A stretch of 64,000 nt of DNA from Crocinitomicaceae bacterium (GCA_030727405.1 JANRBR010000035.1:62001-126000), one strand, 5' to 3'. Shown: positions 1-9,783, counted from the stretch's first letter. Notes: a model not told the origin generated them from the letters alone. Numbers and translations: made by a program.

Positions 1-510
1 CCCATTATCCAAGGCCTCTTTGTATTGCAACAAGTTTTCCAATTCACCTTCAACTTTTGCTCTTGCCTCATTAAACATAAAAAACTCCGTAGCATCGAAT
101 AAACTAGCTCGATCAACTCCATCGTATTTATCTTTGTATTTCGCATAAATTCTGGTCATTTCCAGGCGTGCATTTTCTTGATTCTCCCCATTGGCATTCC
201 CTAAAAAGTTCCAGCCATGTACATCATCCACGTAACCATTTTGATCGTCATCAATTTTATTTCCAGGAATTTCTTTCGTGTTTACCCAAATTTTACCTTG
301 TAAATCTTCGTGTTCAATGTCCACACCCGAGTCAATCACAGCAACAACTACCGGTTGAGATTTTTTCTTTTTTAGCATTTTATATGCTTGATCGGTATGC
401 ATCCCTTGTCCATCGCCATTATACCAATTTAAGGTTCCAGGAACCGCTTGAGCAAATACCTGAGGGATATAGAATCCAAGAGTAAGCAAAAATAATTTAG
501 ATGTGTTCAT
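1..510 (-). CDS. Subtilisin-like S8 family serine protease, N-terminal part (cut by window edge)
   Basis: The reading frame runs from an ATG at 508-510 off the left edge, giving the first 170 residues. A signal peptide (residues 1 to about 21, ending VFAQ) directs export. Residues around 53-61 read VVAVIDSGVD, the classic catalytic-Asp motif of subtilases, followed by HEDLQGKIW and a calcium-loop-like DDDQNGYVDD. The His and Ser catalytic blocks must lie outside the window. Such proteases are common in this phylum and many are exported by type IX secretion, but the C-terminus that would show a sorting domain is not visible. A TAnnTTTG promoter box lies 12 bases upstream. Family call is firm; substrate unknown. 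Confidence 0.9.
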   Translation of the reverse strand, partial: MNTSKLFLLTLGFYIPQVFAQAVPGTLNWYNGDGQGMHTDQAYKMLKKKKSQPVVVAVIDSGVDIEHEDLQGKIWVNTKEIPGNKIDDDQNGYVDDVHGWNFLGNANGENQENARLEMTRIYAKYKDKYDGVDRASLFDATEFFMFNEARAKVEGELENLLQYKEALDNG

Positions 511-522
511 GTGCTTTTTTTT

Positions 523-530
523 CAAATATA
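523..530 (-). promoter_or_regulatory. -7 promoter box (TATATTTG) of the S8 protease
   Basis: On the minus strand TATATTTG matches the Bacteroidota -7 consensus TAnnTTTG and ends 12 bases before the protease ATG. No clear -33 TTTG was found. Confidence 0.55.
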
Positions 531-570
531 AAAATTTAACGCCAAGGAAGTGATTTGGTATCATAAAAAC

Positions 571-2205
571 TTACAATTCATCGAGTGCAAAAACAATTTT
601 TCCCTCAATAAACGTTCTCCAAGCGTAGTTTTGCACAAAGGCAACGCTGCTACTCATTGGTTTATCAAAGATGACAAAATTTGCTTTTTTGTTTTTTTCC
701 AAACTACCGAAATCCTTTTCTCGAAACGAGGCAAATGCTGCCCAAATAGTCATTCCTTTCACAACCTCATCAAAAGTCAAGCCTTCTTCAGGTAAAAAAG
801 GTGCTGTTGGCTCACCGGAACTATTTTTTCGCTGAACAGATGCATGAATGGTGAAAAAAGGATTAGTGGACTCAACCGGAAAATCCGTTCCAATAGCCAT
901 CATACCAAATTGACTTAACAAGGTTTTGTAGGCATAAGCTCCTTTTAGCCTTGATTTTCCGAGGCGTTTTTCTGCCCAGCGAAAATCACTCGTTGCATGC
1001 GTGGGTTGAACCGATGGAAACACAGCGTATTCGGCAAATTTCGCAAAATCGATCGGATCAATCACTTGAGCATGTTCGATTCGAAAGCGATGGTCTGGTT
1101 TACGGCTAAAAGCGTATTTGTAGATGGAGAGTACAATTGCATTTGCAGAATCACCTATACCATGCGTGTTCATCTGATAGCCGTGATCCAAGCAAAATCT
1201 TGAAACTTTTTTCATTTCATCAATCGATGTCAATAATAAACCATGTGAATGAGGATCATCCGAATATGGTTTTTTCAACAGAGCACCGCGCGAACCCAAT
1301 GAACCATCTGCAAAAACCTTAAAACTTCGTATGTCTAAGTTTCTATAGCGATATGGTCCATTTTTGCTTGCAAAAGCTAGATTTTCTTTCGAATTCATTA
1401 ACATGGCATACACCTCCAACTTCAATTTCCCCTTGGACACCATGGACTTAAACATTCCGATGTGCTTGTTTTCAATTCCAGCTTCATGCACACCAGTTAT
1501 TCCATATTGAAATAATTCCTCTTGAATGTCAAGAATCGCGGATTCAACTTGTTTCAAGCTGTATTTTGGCACATGCTTCGAAACCAAATTTATGGCATTA
1601 TCAATGAGTAATCCATTTGGAACACCATTTTCTAAGCAAATTTGACCACCGTCCACGGTCATTTTGGATACGGCCGCTTTCTTCCATAAGCATTCATTTA
1701 CTAAGGCAGCATGTCCATCTACTCGGTATAGAATCACCGGTATGTTTGGAAATGTTTTTGAAAGTTTTTTATTATGCGGCATGGAATCGTTGTCCCAAAG
1801 CGATTGATCCCAGCCATTTCCAATAAGGAATTTATTCGTTGATTTGGCCAGGTGTTTTTCACATCGGTAAATGACTTCTTCCATCGATTTTGCACCTGTT
1901 AAATCCACCCCTAATTTCTGATTGGCGTACATCAAAAGGTGTCCATGTGCATCCGTTAATCCCGGATAAACATCTTTACCTAAGGCATCAATTTCCTCAT
2001 CGCTACGGTATTTATTTAGTATTTGTCTTTCTGGTCCAACTTCCACAATTTTACCATCGCGTATGGCCATTGCTTCATGAACGGAATTTGCATCATCCAT
2101 CACATGTATCTTCGCATTGTGAATGACTAAATCTACTTTTTGACCCTTCATGCAAGAGGAGAGAACAATCATTATTCCCAAAAACGGAGCAGTAAACTTC
2201 AACAT
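571..2205 (-). CDS. Amidohydrolase family lipoprotein (YtcJ-like)
   Basis: A 544-residue metal-dependent amidohydrolase of the amidohydrolase-3/YtcJ type. It opens with a lipoprotein signal (VLSSC, Cys18), so it is likely anchored in the cell envelope. The metal motif DAHGHL is at about residues 85-90. Downstream are DGSLGSRGALL, the metal-binding region EHAQVI, and GTDFPVE near residue 450, all characteristic of this family. Members hydrolyse C-N bonds in varied amides; the substrate cannot be read from sequence. It lies 9 bases downstream of the TamL-like gene on the same strand, so the two are probably co-transcribed, though no functional link is evident. Confidence 0.9.
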   Translation of the reverse strand: MLKFTAPFLGIMIVLSSCMKGQKVDLVIHNAKIHVMDDANSVHEAMAIRDGKIVEVGPERQILNKYRSDEEIDALGKDVYPGLTDAHGHLLMYANQKLGVDLTGAKSMEEVIYRCEKHLAKSTNKFLIGNGWDQSLWDNDSMPHNKKLSKTFPNIPVILYRVDGHAALVNECLWKKAAVSKMTVDGGQICLENGVPNGLLIDNAINLVSKHVPKYSLKQVESAILDIQEELFQYGITGVHEAGIENKHIGMFKSMVSKGKLKLEVYAMLMNSKENLAFASKNGPYRYRNLDIRSFKVFADGSLGSRGALLKKPYSDDPHSHGLLLTSIDEMKKVSRFCLDHGYQMNTHGIGDSANAIVLSIYKYAFSRKPDHRFRIEHAQVIDPIDFAKFAEYAVFPSVQPTHATSDFRWAEKRLGKSRLKGAYAYKTLLSQFGMMAIGTDFPVESTNPFFTIHASVQRKNSSGEPTAPFLPEEGLTFDEVVKGMTIWAAFASFREKDFGSLEKNKKANFVIFDKPMSSSVAFVQNYAWRTFIEGKIVFALDEL

Positions 2206-2214
2206 AATGTGTGA

Positions 2215-4962
2215 TTAGAAAGGATAACCAATACCAAAATTCAGGTAGTTTGGAAGAAACGGTTTAGGCATTATTTTTTTGACTTGATCGAGGTCCATGT
2301 TAAAGAAGTTCATTCCTTCTTGGTAATAAAGTTCACGCGAACCCATATCTTGAAAAACCCATTTTGCTCCTTTAGCGTAGGCAGGATTATACATTGGGAA
2401 GCCGACATCCAAACGAATGATGAAATATTCCAAATCTAAACGAAAACCAAGTCCAGAAGAAATGGCAATTTGTGGGATAAAGGTATTCCATTGAAATTGA
2501 CTACCTAACCTGCTTTGATCTTCCCTAAATGTCCAAATATTTCCAAAATCTGTGAAGAGTGCTCCTTTCAACGTAGAACCTAAATTGAATCGGTATTCCA
2601 ATGACCCGGCAAAGCGAATATCAGCGATTTGTGTCGCCAAACGATTCGTATCCAAGTGGAATTTATAGGCTCCAGGACCTAAAGCACGTGCCCTCCACCC
2701 GCGGTTATCATTCGATCCACCACCAAAGAAACTATAGTCATAAGGCATGGAAGTGGCTGAGTTTTTATACGGCAAACCTGCTCCTGCCGATAATTTCATG
2801 TGTAAGGAAGATCCTGACAAAACACGCTTGCTCACAATCAATTGATTATCCAAACGAATAAATTGCGAATAAGGCTGATTTCTTAATAGGTATTGTCCAT
2901 TTAAGGTGTCTTGACGGGCTCGGAATTGATACAATAAATTTCCTGCGGCATCAAAAGTAGAGTTGAAATATACAGAAGTGTTTAAGCGTTTTTTTCGACC
3001 ATCACCTTCTGTGAAATCTTTCTCCTTGTTATTGTATTCATAAGAAAACTTGAAATCCTGCCAAATAAATTGGTTGCTATAAGTTGCGTCCAAGAATACA
3101 TCATTGATTTGATTCAACTGATTCTGAAATGCCGCGCTTTTTTTGATTTCAACATATTTGATAACAGAAGCCCCCGGAAGACCCATTTGAAAAACCTGCG
3201 TTTTTCCAACAAGAAATTTCCACATGTAATTCAATTGAAAAACACTTCGGTCAAAAATATTCCGTTTTTCAATATTGTAAGCCGTTGTTAAAACGGTTCG
3301 AGGTTTTTGACGTTTCCCAAGAAGCGTAACCGGAGTTGGAAATAAACCTGGTAAGTCAAATTTTAAACTTGGACCAAATTCAAAGGTGTTAAACGTTCGG
3401 CCCTGCCCTGCACCAACGGTTTGACCTAATTCGTCTTGAAAGACCAGCGGTTGAGATTCAAAACCACCACCGAAAGCAAGTACCATTTTCCCTGAACCAC
3501 GACGGATGTTTTTGTTTGTATAGTTGAAGGAAGCATTTGCACCAAGCAATCCAGCACTCGATGTGAACCTTGGATCGAATCCATACGTTTGTTTTTTTGC
3601 TGGTTCAAGAAAATAGTGTACTTCTAGTTTGTTGCCTGGTTGTTCGATAATAATGGGTTTCACGGAACTAAAAACACCTAGTTGAACAATGGAACGGTAA
3701 CTTCTATCAAGGTAATATTCCTTAAACTTATTGTTCTGCTCAAGGTAATTTTGTAATTCAAGAATAGACGGTTTGATCCATGGTTCATCACCATTGTAAG
3801 TTACTGTAATCTTACGGAAAGGATGAGGGGTACCAGGCAAGGCATTATTTTCAGCAAGTTGTTTTTTAGAATAGGGTACTTCATCATAGATGATTTCGTT
3901 CGTCGTTCTTAAAAACTGTGGCGCGATTGGATCGTAGACACTAAGTTGTTTTTCCTTCATTTGAGCCACAAAGTTATGGTCCACATTCATGGTATCTGAA
4001 AGGTGAAAATAAACTTTCGATATTTCCATTTCGACATAAGGAATGCGAATTAGGCTATCCTTGTTTTTTTCAGAGGGAACATATCGATCATCGAATTGAA
4101 CCGTTAAAAGAACCCGCATGGTTCGTTTATTTGTATCGGCCGAAAAACTAATGCTACTTGAAGAGAATTTATACACTTGGTCATCTCTAAAGTGTTTTGC
4201 AACCAATTCCCGGTAATTGTTCAAGTAATCGGTGTCAAATGGCTTGTTAATTAAAGGATGTTCACCCGTTTTCTCTATATTTTCCTTCACATAAGCGTTG
4301 TGTTTTTGTTTCAATAAGCTTGCTCCTTTATAAGTAACGGAATCAATGATGTATTGAGGACCAGTTTGAATGTGGTAAGTTGGATAAGCAAAACGTTTTT
4401 TTTCATTGTATGTCAAATCACCTCTTACATTCCCATAATAAAAACCTCGCTTACGAAGATAAAAACCAAGTTGTTCGATGCTCTTTTCGTACAAAAGTGT
4501 ATCAAATACTATCGGCTTCTGACCAAATTTATATTTAACTTTTTCCTTCCAAATGACTTTTGAAAACGTGGACTCATGAAATTCTTTTGGAATGAAAGTG
4601 GTATCCCCACGTTTGTAGGCTTTCGCATTTCTTTTCTCATTAATATGCGCAATGTGGTTTTTTCTTTTCTCTTGCTTGCGTTCAAATGCTTGGTACTTGA
4701 GCTCCCTTTTATGAGCAACTTTAGCGGAATCGATGGAGTTGTAAATGCGTAATTTGACATTCATGTAGAAATTACGTTGATTGGGTTGCTGACGAATGAT
4801 TAACCCAAGGTCGTATTTATCGATGTTCCTGTTATCTGTTACATCAATGTTATTCGATCTCAACAAATATTTTCCATCCGGAACATTGCGCGTCAAATCA
4901 CACGCCGTGAATCCAATCAGGGAGATAAGCACAATAATTAGTAATTTCGCTTGATGTTTCAT
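2215..4962 (-). CDS. tamL: TamL-like BamA/TamA (Omp85) family outer-membrane lipoprotein
   Basis: A 915-residue Omp85-superfamily protein. Starting at the ATG 4960-4962 gives a lipoprotein signal MKHQAKLLIIVLISLIGFTAC (Cys21). A longer frame beginning at 4983 would overlap the promoter box, so the shorter start is preferred. Residues about 22-420 form POTRA-like periplasmic repeats; the rest is a predicted barrel ending in YLNFGIGYPF, with the aromatic C-terminus recognised by the Bam machinery. Lipid-anchored TamA relatives in Bacteroidota are called TamL and work with TamB in outer-membrane biogenesis. No TamB is adjacent here; the next gene is an amidohydrolase. An unnamed Omp85 paralogue is the alternative. 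Confidence 0.82.
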   Translation of the reverse strand: MKHQAKLLIIVLISLIGFTACDLTRNVPDGKYLLRSNNIDVTDNRNIDKYDLGLIIRQQPNQRNFYMNVKLRIYNSIDSAKVAHKRELKYQAFERKQEKRKNHIAHINEKRNAKAYKRGDTTFIPKEFHESTFSKVIWKEKVKYKFGQKPIVFDTLLYEKSIEQLGFYLRKRGFYYGNVRGDLTYNEKKRFAYPTYHIQTGPQYIIDSVTYKGASLLKQKHNAYVKENIEKTGEHPLINKPFDTDYLNNYRELVAKHFRDDQVYKFSSSSISFSADTNKRTMRVLLTVQFDDRYVPSEKNKDSLIRIPYVEMEISKVYFHLSDTMNVDHNFVAQMKEKQLSVYDPIAPQFLRTTNEIIYDEVPYSKKQLAENNALPGTPHPFRKITVTYNGDEPWIKPSILELQNYLEQNNKFKEYYLDRSYRSIVQLGVFSSVKPIIIEQPGNKLEVHYFLEPAKKQTYGFDPRFTSSAGLLGANASFNYTNKNIRRGSGKMVLAFGGGFESQPLVFQDELGQTVGAGQGRTFNTFEFGPSLKFDLPGLFPTPVTLLGKRQKPRTVLTTAYNIEKRNIFDRSVFQLNYMWKFLVGKTQVFQMGLPGASVIKYVEIKKSAAFQNQLNQINDVFLDATYSNQFIWQDFKFSYEYNNKEKDFTEGDGRKKRLNTSVYFNSTFDAAGNLLYQFRARQDTLNGQYLLRNQPYSQFIRLDNQLIVSKRVLSGSSLHMKLSAGAGLPYKNSATSMPYDYSFFGGGSNDNRGWRARALGPGAYKFHLDTNRLATQIADIRFAGSLEYRFNLGSTLKGALFTDFGNIWTFREDQSRLGSQFQWNTFIPQIAISSGLGFRLDLEYFIIRLDVGFPMYNPAYAKGAKWVFQDMGSRELYYQEGMNFFNMDLDQVKKIMPKPFLPNYLNFGIGYPF

Positions 4963-4971
4963 GCCTAAGTG

Positions 4972-4979
4972 CAAAAATA
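4972..4979 (-). promoter_or_regulatory. -7 promoter box (TATTTTTG) of the tamL-amidohydrolase unit
   Basis: TATTTTTG on the minus strand fits TAnnTTTG and sits 9 bases before the ATG at 4962. It overlaps the alternative upstream start and so supports the shorter protein. Confidence 0.6.
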
Positions 4980-4991
4980 ACAATAATCAAG

Positions 4992-5729
4992 TTGGAAAAA
5001 ATTTCACTGCAAAAGATAAAATGGATTAAAAGCCTTCAACTCAAAAAAAACAGGGAAAAGGAAGGTTTAATCATCGTAGAGGGTGCCAAACTTGTGCTTG
5101 AATTAATCGAACAATACCCGGACCTTCTTCATTCCTTTTACACCACAATTCCTCAGTCAGAACCGGCATTATTATCCTTAAACGGATTTTTGTGTTCAAC
5201 AAATGAAATGGAGCGAATTACCCATTTCCATTCTGCACCAAGCATGATTGGCGTTTTTAAAGAGCCTACTTGGAAAGAATTCAATATCGATGAACGCATT
5301 TTAGTATTGGAAAGCATACAAGATCCAGGGAATTTAGGCACCATCATTCGCACGGCCGATTGGTTTGGAATACAACAAATTGTTTGTTCGGAAGATTCCG
5401 TGCATCATTTAAACTCAAAGGTCATTCAAGCATCCATGGGGAGTGCTTTTCGCATCCCTGTATTTTACGAAAACCTGATTGAATTTCTGCCTAAACTGGG
5501 AATTACCATTCACGGAGCGTTGTTGAATGGTAAAAATTTAAAAGATGTTCAAGCAAATGAAATAAAAATCCTGGTCATGGGCAATGAAGGAAAAGGGATT
5601 TCAGAAAGGCTTCAAGCGCATATCAATCAAGCAGTTACCATACCTGGATTTGGTCAAGCCGAGTCCCTAAATGTCTCAATGGCAACCGGTATTTTTCTAT
5701 ATCATTGGAGTCAATCTGAAAGGAAATGA
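4992..5729 (+). CDS. TrmH/SpoU family RNA 2'-O-methyltransferase
   Basis: A 245-residue SPOUT methylase acting on tRNA or rRNA ribose with S-adenosylmethionine. An N-terminal substrate-binding domain (about 1-95, with the conserved EGLIIVEGAKLV stretch) is followed by the knotted SpoU domain. Its motifs are NLGTIIRTADWFG (about 114-126), VMGNEGKGIS (about 195-204) and SLNVSMATGIFLYHW (about 225-239). The only reasonable start is TTG at 4992; no in-frame ATG lies near. It diverges from tamL across 29 bases. Family is firm; the target nucleotide cannot be assigned. Confidence 0.9.
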   Translation: MEKISLQKIKWIKSLQLKKNREKEGLIIVEGAKLVLELIEQYPDLLHSFYTTIPQSEPALLSLNGFLCSTNEMERITHFHSAPSMIGVFKEPTWKEFNIDERILVLESIQDPGNLGTIIRTADWFGIQQIVCSEDSVHHLNSKVIQASMGSAFRIPVFYENLIEFLPKLGITIHGALLNGKNLKDVQANEIKILVMGNEGKGISERLQAHINQAVTIPGFGQAESLNVSMATGIFLYHWSQSERK

Positions 5730-5750
5730 GTTAAATCAAAGAAAAGGCTG

Positions 5751-5758
5751 TATTTTTG
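5751..5758 (+). promoter_or_regulatory. -7 promoter box (TATTTTTG) of the helicase gene
   Basis: TATTTTTGC matches TAnnTTTG and ends 18 bases before the ATG at 5777. It covers an in-frame TTG at 5756, which therefore cannot be the start. Confidence 0.6.
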
Positions 5759-5776
5759 CAAATCCCAACTGCGAAA

Positions 5777-7285
5777 ATGATTGATTTCGACTTATACGAA
5801 GCAAAGAAGCTTTACCCTTTTCAAGAGCAAACCGTTAACCAGGTTCTAGACGAACTTCGGAAAAATGGAACGAATTTTAATTTGCTCTACCAACTTCCAA
5901 CCGGGGGTGGTAAAACTGTCATATTCTCAGAAATTGCAAGACGATTCATCGAACAATGGAATAAAAAGGTCTTGATCCTTACCCATCGAATCGAATTATC
6001 TGTTCAAACTTCCAAACAGCTTTCAGCCATTAACGTTGCGAACAAAGTGATTAATTCGGAAGTGAAACTTTTGGACGACCAAGATGAATACCAATGCTTT
6101 ATTGCCATGGTTGAAACCTTGAACAATCGTTTGAATGAAAACGACAATTTCATCGCTGATGTTGGTCTGGTCATCGTCGATGAAGCGCATTATAACAGTT
6201 TTAGAAAAATATTTCAATTTTATGAGGATGCCAACATCCTTGGCGTAACTGCTACCCCACTTAGTTCAAACCGAAATTTACCGCTCAAGGATAATTACAA
6301 CAAACTTCTTGTCGGTGAATCGATTTCAAACCTCATTGAAGGCGGATACTTGTCCAATGCGGAGACCTATCAATACGATGTGAATTTACATGGACTAAAA
6401 ATTGGCACCAACGGCGATTTTACCGTGAGTAGTTCAGATTTGCTTTATAGCAATTTCTTTATGCAAGAAAAATTGATTTTTGCATACGAAGAAGTCAGCC
6501 TAGGAAAGAAAACCTTAATCTTCAACGCGGGAATCGAAACTTCCAGACGCGTGGAGGAATCGTTTAAAAAATTAAAGTACAACATTCGTCACCTGGACTC
6601 AACCTTCAGTGACAAAGATCGAAAAGACGTCATTCAATGGTTTAAGGTCACTCCTGGAGCAATCTTGACTTCAGTCGGAATTCTTACGACAGGATTCGAT
6701 GAGCCAACAGTGGAATCCATCATCATTAACCGCGCGACACGATCCTTAACGCTGTACCATCAAATGATTGGTAGGGGCTCAAGGAAACTCCCAAACAAAA
6801 GTGAGTTTCAAATCATCGATTTAGGGAACAATGTACGTCGATTTGGCTATTGGCAGGATTACATCAATTGGCAAGATGCATTTAAATTCCCGGACCGCTT
6901 TTTAGAATCGCGTATTTCAGAACTTGAAGACATGGAATTTGAAGTTGAGTTTGAATTTCCAAAAGGATTTGACAAACACATGCCTTCTGCCATTCTGGAG
7001 GAATTCAACATAAAAGATTGTTATTACGAATGTTTAGACCGAGGAGAAAAAGGAAAAAATGCCATCGATTTATCCATTGAGAATCACTTCAAAGCCATTG
7101 AATCTTCGGCACAAAACCTTGATCACGCCCTTGATTTAATGCATGTTATACAAGATCACATCGAGCATCGCTTAAAGCATTACACCAAATGCATTTCAAA
7201 GAGTACGGATAACTATTTCAAATACTTACTCGAAACTTACAACCGTCAATTGGCGCAAAAAATCAGGTTGAATATTGAAGATTGA
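5777..7285 (+). CDS. DEAD/DEAH-box superfamily 2 helicase
   Basis: A 502-residue SF2 helicase with both RecA-like lobes. Motif I is PTGGGKTV (about 41-48), motif II DEAH (about 135-138, in VIVDEAHYNSF), motif III GVTATPLSS (about 156-164), and motif VI QMIGRGSRK (about 327-335). About 110 further residues at the C-terminus have no recognisable domain. Members of this RadD/type-III-restriction-like group unwind nucleic acids in DNA repair or related processes, but no restriction or repair partner is adjacent. The ATG at 5777 is chosen because the upstream TTG overlaps the promoter box. Confidence 0.87.
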   Translation: MIDFDLYEAKKLYPFQEQTVNQVLDELRKNGTNFNLLYQLPTGGGKTVIFSEIARRFIEQWNKKVLILTHRIELSVQTSKQLSAINVANKVINSEVKLLDDQDEYQCFIAMVETLNNRLNENDNFIADVGLVIVDEAHYNSFRKIFQFYEDANILGVTATPLSSNRNLPLKDNYNKLLVGESISNLIEGGYLSNAETYQYDVNLHGLKIGTNGDFTVSSSDLLYSNFFMQEKLIFAYEEVSLGKKTLIFNAGIETSRRVEESFKKLKYNIRHLDSTFSDKDRKDVIQWFKVTPGAILTSVGILTTGFDEPTVESIIINRATRSLTLYHQMIGRGSRKLPNKSEFQIIDLGNNVRRFGYWQDYINWQDAFKFPDRFLESRISELEDMEFEVEFEFPKGFDKHMPSAILEEFNIKDCYYECLDRGEKGKNAIDLSIENHFKAIESSAQNLDHALDLMHVIQDHIEHRLKHYTKCISKSTDNYFKYLLETYNRQLAQKIRLNIED

Positions 7286-7311
7286 TGCTTTTTCTGTAAT
7301 TTTAAAAGCAC

Positions 7312-8754
7312 ATGAAAAATACCATACTTATCCTCTTTTGTTTTCTGCAAAGCTTTTCCTATTCGCAAGGATCCAAATTGAAAACATACATTGATACCAA
7401 GCAATTTTATGCACCTGGCATTGGCAATTACCTTGAGGTCTATATGCAGTTCGTTTCTTACTCTGTTCTTTATAAAAATGAAGGGAATGGACTACGATCA
7501 AAAGTTCTGATTTCAGTAGAAATTGCCGATACCACTCAAACAGTTTTCTCTGATCGGTATGTTTTAGAGTCACCAGAGGCAATCGATAGCATTCAGGATG
7601 ATTTTTACGAAGTATTGCGCATTCAATTGAATCCAGGGAAATACACCATGAAATTGAATCTGCTCGATGTCAACAAAGAAGGATCAGAGATTTCAGGAAA
7701 TTTACCCATTACGATTGAGGACTTTTCGAAAAACACGAAAATATCAGACATCATTGTTGCAGAATTTGCCTATCCAAGTGATGAACAAACCAATTTCGAC
7801 AAATCAGGATACCACATCATTCCAATGTTGTCCAGTTTTTATGCCACAGATTCAAAAAACCTGCCCATTTATTTGGAATTGTATGGAACCGAAGAAATCA
7901 TGGACAGCACTTTCCTTCTCTCCTACCGGATGATCAACACAAAGGACGCAACTGAAATGCAAGGTTTCTCTAAAACTTTCTCGTACAAAAAAGGACCTGT
8001 TATTCCCGTTTTCGAATCCATTAACATTGAAGACTTAAGCACGGGAAATTACCAGCTGGAAGTAAGGGTGAGTCGTTCAAGCAACGAGATCTTAGCGGTT
8101 CAAACCTATGATTTCGAACGAAGCAATGAAAACAACTCCATGTTTACGATGGAGAATCTCCAACTAGACCCAGCTTTTCAAACGTCTATTCCGACAGATT
8201 CAGTTTTGTATTTTTTGGAAAGTTTAATTCCCATTTCAAAACCAGCTGAAATAAAAAACATCATCGAAACATTGAAATCTAAAAATGTCGAGAATGCCCG
8301 CAAACACCTTCAGGGATATTGGGTCATCACTTCACCCACAAATTCATACGAGTCCTGGTTAAAATACAAAGCTCAAGTGGTTTTTGTTCAAGACATTTAT
8401 GGGAATAATTTTCAAGAAGGATTTGAGACGGATCGCGGAAGAGTCTATTTGAAATACGGCGCTCCAAACCAAGTAAATGCTCGTGAATCTTCCCCGTCGG
8501 AATATCCTTATGAAATTTGGACTTACAATAAAATCGGAATTTACAGCAACAAACGATTCATTTTTTACAATCCAGATTTGGTCAACAATGCTTATCGATT
8601 GCTGCATTCTGACATGTTGGGTGAATTAAAAAATCCAGCTTGGCCTCAAATTTTAGCAAAACGAAATACATACAATGGCAATGTTGATGATCCAAACCAA
8701 AACAACGTAAACCATTGGGGCGGGGAAAGCAACGATTTATTTCGTCAATACTAG
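7312..8754 (+). CDS. GWxTD-domain-like secreted protein
   Basis: A 480-residue exported protein with signal peptide MKNTILILFCFLQSFSYSQ. Near residues 369-385 it carries EGFETDRGRVYLKYGAP followed by PYEIWTY, the hallmark of the GWxTD family found in Bacteroidota, although the Trp of the name motif is Phe here. The N-terminal 340 residues are beta-rich and resemble the family's lead domains. The molecular function of the family is not established. It starts 26 bases after the helicase and is followed after 3 bases by a glycosyltransferase, suggesting transcription into the GT2-GH92 run. Confidence 0.8.
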   Translation: MKNTILILFCFLQSFSYSQGSKLKTYIDTKQFYAPGIGNYLEVYMQFVSYSVLYKNEGNGLRSKVLISVEIADTTQTVFSDRYVLESPEAIDSIQDDFYEVLRIQLNPGKYTMKLNLLDVNKEGSEISGNLPITIEDFSKNTKISDIIVAEFAYPSDEQTNFDKSGYHIIPMLSSFYATDSKNLPIYLELYGTEEIMDSTFLLSYRMINTKDATEMQGFSKTFSYKKGPVIPVFESINIEDLSTGNYQLEVRVSRSSNEILAVQTYDFERSNENNSMFTMENLQLDPAFQTSIPTDSVLYFLESLIPISKPAEIKNIIETLKSKNVENARKHLQGYWVITSPTNSYESWLKYKAQVVFVQDIYGNNFQEGFETDRGRVYLKYGAPNQVNARESSPSEYPYEIWTYNKIGIYSNKRFIFYNPDLVNNAYRLLHSDMLGELKNPAWPQILAKRNTYNGNVDDPNQNNVNHWGGESNDLFRQY

Positions 8755-8757
8755 TCG

Positions 8758-9783
8758 ATGAAAAAATCAATTGCAATTGTCATTCTAAATTTTAATGGTC
8801 GCAAACACCTAGAAACGTACCTACCAAGCGTTTGTGCTCACTCAGAAAATCACACGATTATCGTTGCGGACAATGCCAGTACGGACGATTCCGTCTCTTA
8901 CCTCATGCAACACTTCCCAGAAGTGAAACTCATTCAACAAAATCGAAATTTTGGTTTTGCTGGTGGATACAACCTTGCGCTGGAAGAAATAAAAGGTCAA
9001 TTTGACTATTACCTTCTTTTAAATAGTGACGTTGAAGTCACCGAAAATTGGATCGAACCACTTCATGCGTTTATGGAACAGAATGCACAAGTAGCTGCGG
9101 TTCAACCAAAGATAAAATCTTGGCTTAACAAGGACTCCTTTGAACATGCTGGCGCTTCTGGTGGATACGTCGATTTGCATTACTTTCCCTTTTGCCGAGG
9201 GAGGATTTTTGACTCTCTGGAAATGGATGCGACGCAATACGATTACGATGCACCTGTCACATGGACTTCTGGAGCTGCCATGCTGATACGCGCTTCGCTT
9301 TACCATGAAGTGAAAGGATTTGATTCTGATTTTTTTGCACACATGGAAGAAATTGATCTTTGCTTGCGCTTGGGAAACAAGGGACATCAATTTTATTGCG
9401 TACCGTCGAGTACTGTTTACCATTTTGGCGGAGGGACACTTGGTTATGAATCACCGAAGAAAGTGTACTTAAATTTCAGAAACAGCCTTTTTATGTTGAT
9501 GAAAAATCATGCTGGCTGGCTGCTTCCAAGTTTATTCATTCGCATGTGTTTGGATGGAATTGCAGGAGTTAAGTTTTTATTAACGGGTAAATTCTCCTTA
9601 ACCTGGATGGTCTTCTTGGCACACATGAACGTCTACGCACAATTTGGACGATTTTACAAAAAAAGACGTCAAATCAATACCAAATCAAGAAAATTCTTCC
9701 GCTATAATGGACGAATTATTTGGGATTATTACTTCTTGAAAAACAAGGTGTACACGTCGCTAAATAAACGAAAATTCAACTAA
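8758..9783 (+). CDS. Glycosyltransferase family 2
   Basis: A 341-residue GT-A fold glycosyltransferase. The N-terminus (AIVILNFNGRKHL, then VADNASTDDSV at about 36-46) binds the nucleotide sugar. NRNFGFAGGYN (about 62-72) and LLLNSDVEV (about 87-95, the DxD-like metal site) are typical of the rhamnosyl/dTDP-sugar branch of GT2. HMEEIDLCLRLGNKG supplies the acceptor-side acid. A hydrophobic region around 255-300 may touch the membrane. Its stop overlaps the GH92 start by one base (TAATG), implying translational coupling. Sugar and acceptor are unknown. Confidence 0.9.
   Translation: MKKSIAIVILNFNGRKHLETYLPSVCAHSENHTIIVADNASTDDSVSYLMQHFPEVKLIQQNRNFGFAGGYNLALEEIKGQFDYYLLLNSDVEVTENWIEPLHAFMEQNAQVAAVQPKIKSWLNKDSFEHAGASGGYVDLHYFPFCRGRIFDSLEMDATQYDYDAPVTWTSGAAMLIRASLYHEVKGFDSDFFAHMEEIDLCLRLGNKGHQFYCVPSSTVYHFGGGTLGYESPKKVYLNFRNSLFMLMKNHAGWLLPSLFIRMCLDGIAGVKFLLTGKFSLTWMVFLAHMNVYAQFGRFYKKRRQINTKSRKFFRYNGRIIWDYYFLKNKVYTSLNKRKFN

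Noticed and set aside
9019-9423. Minus-strand open frame of 134 codons
   Set aside because: Antisense to the GT2 catalytic domain.
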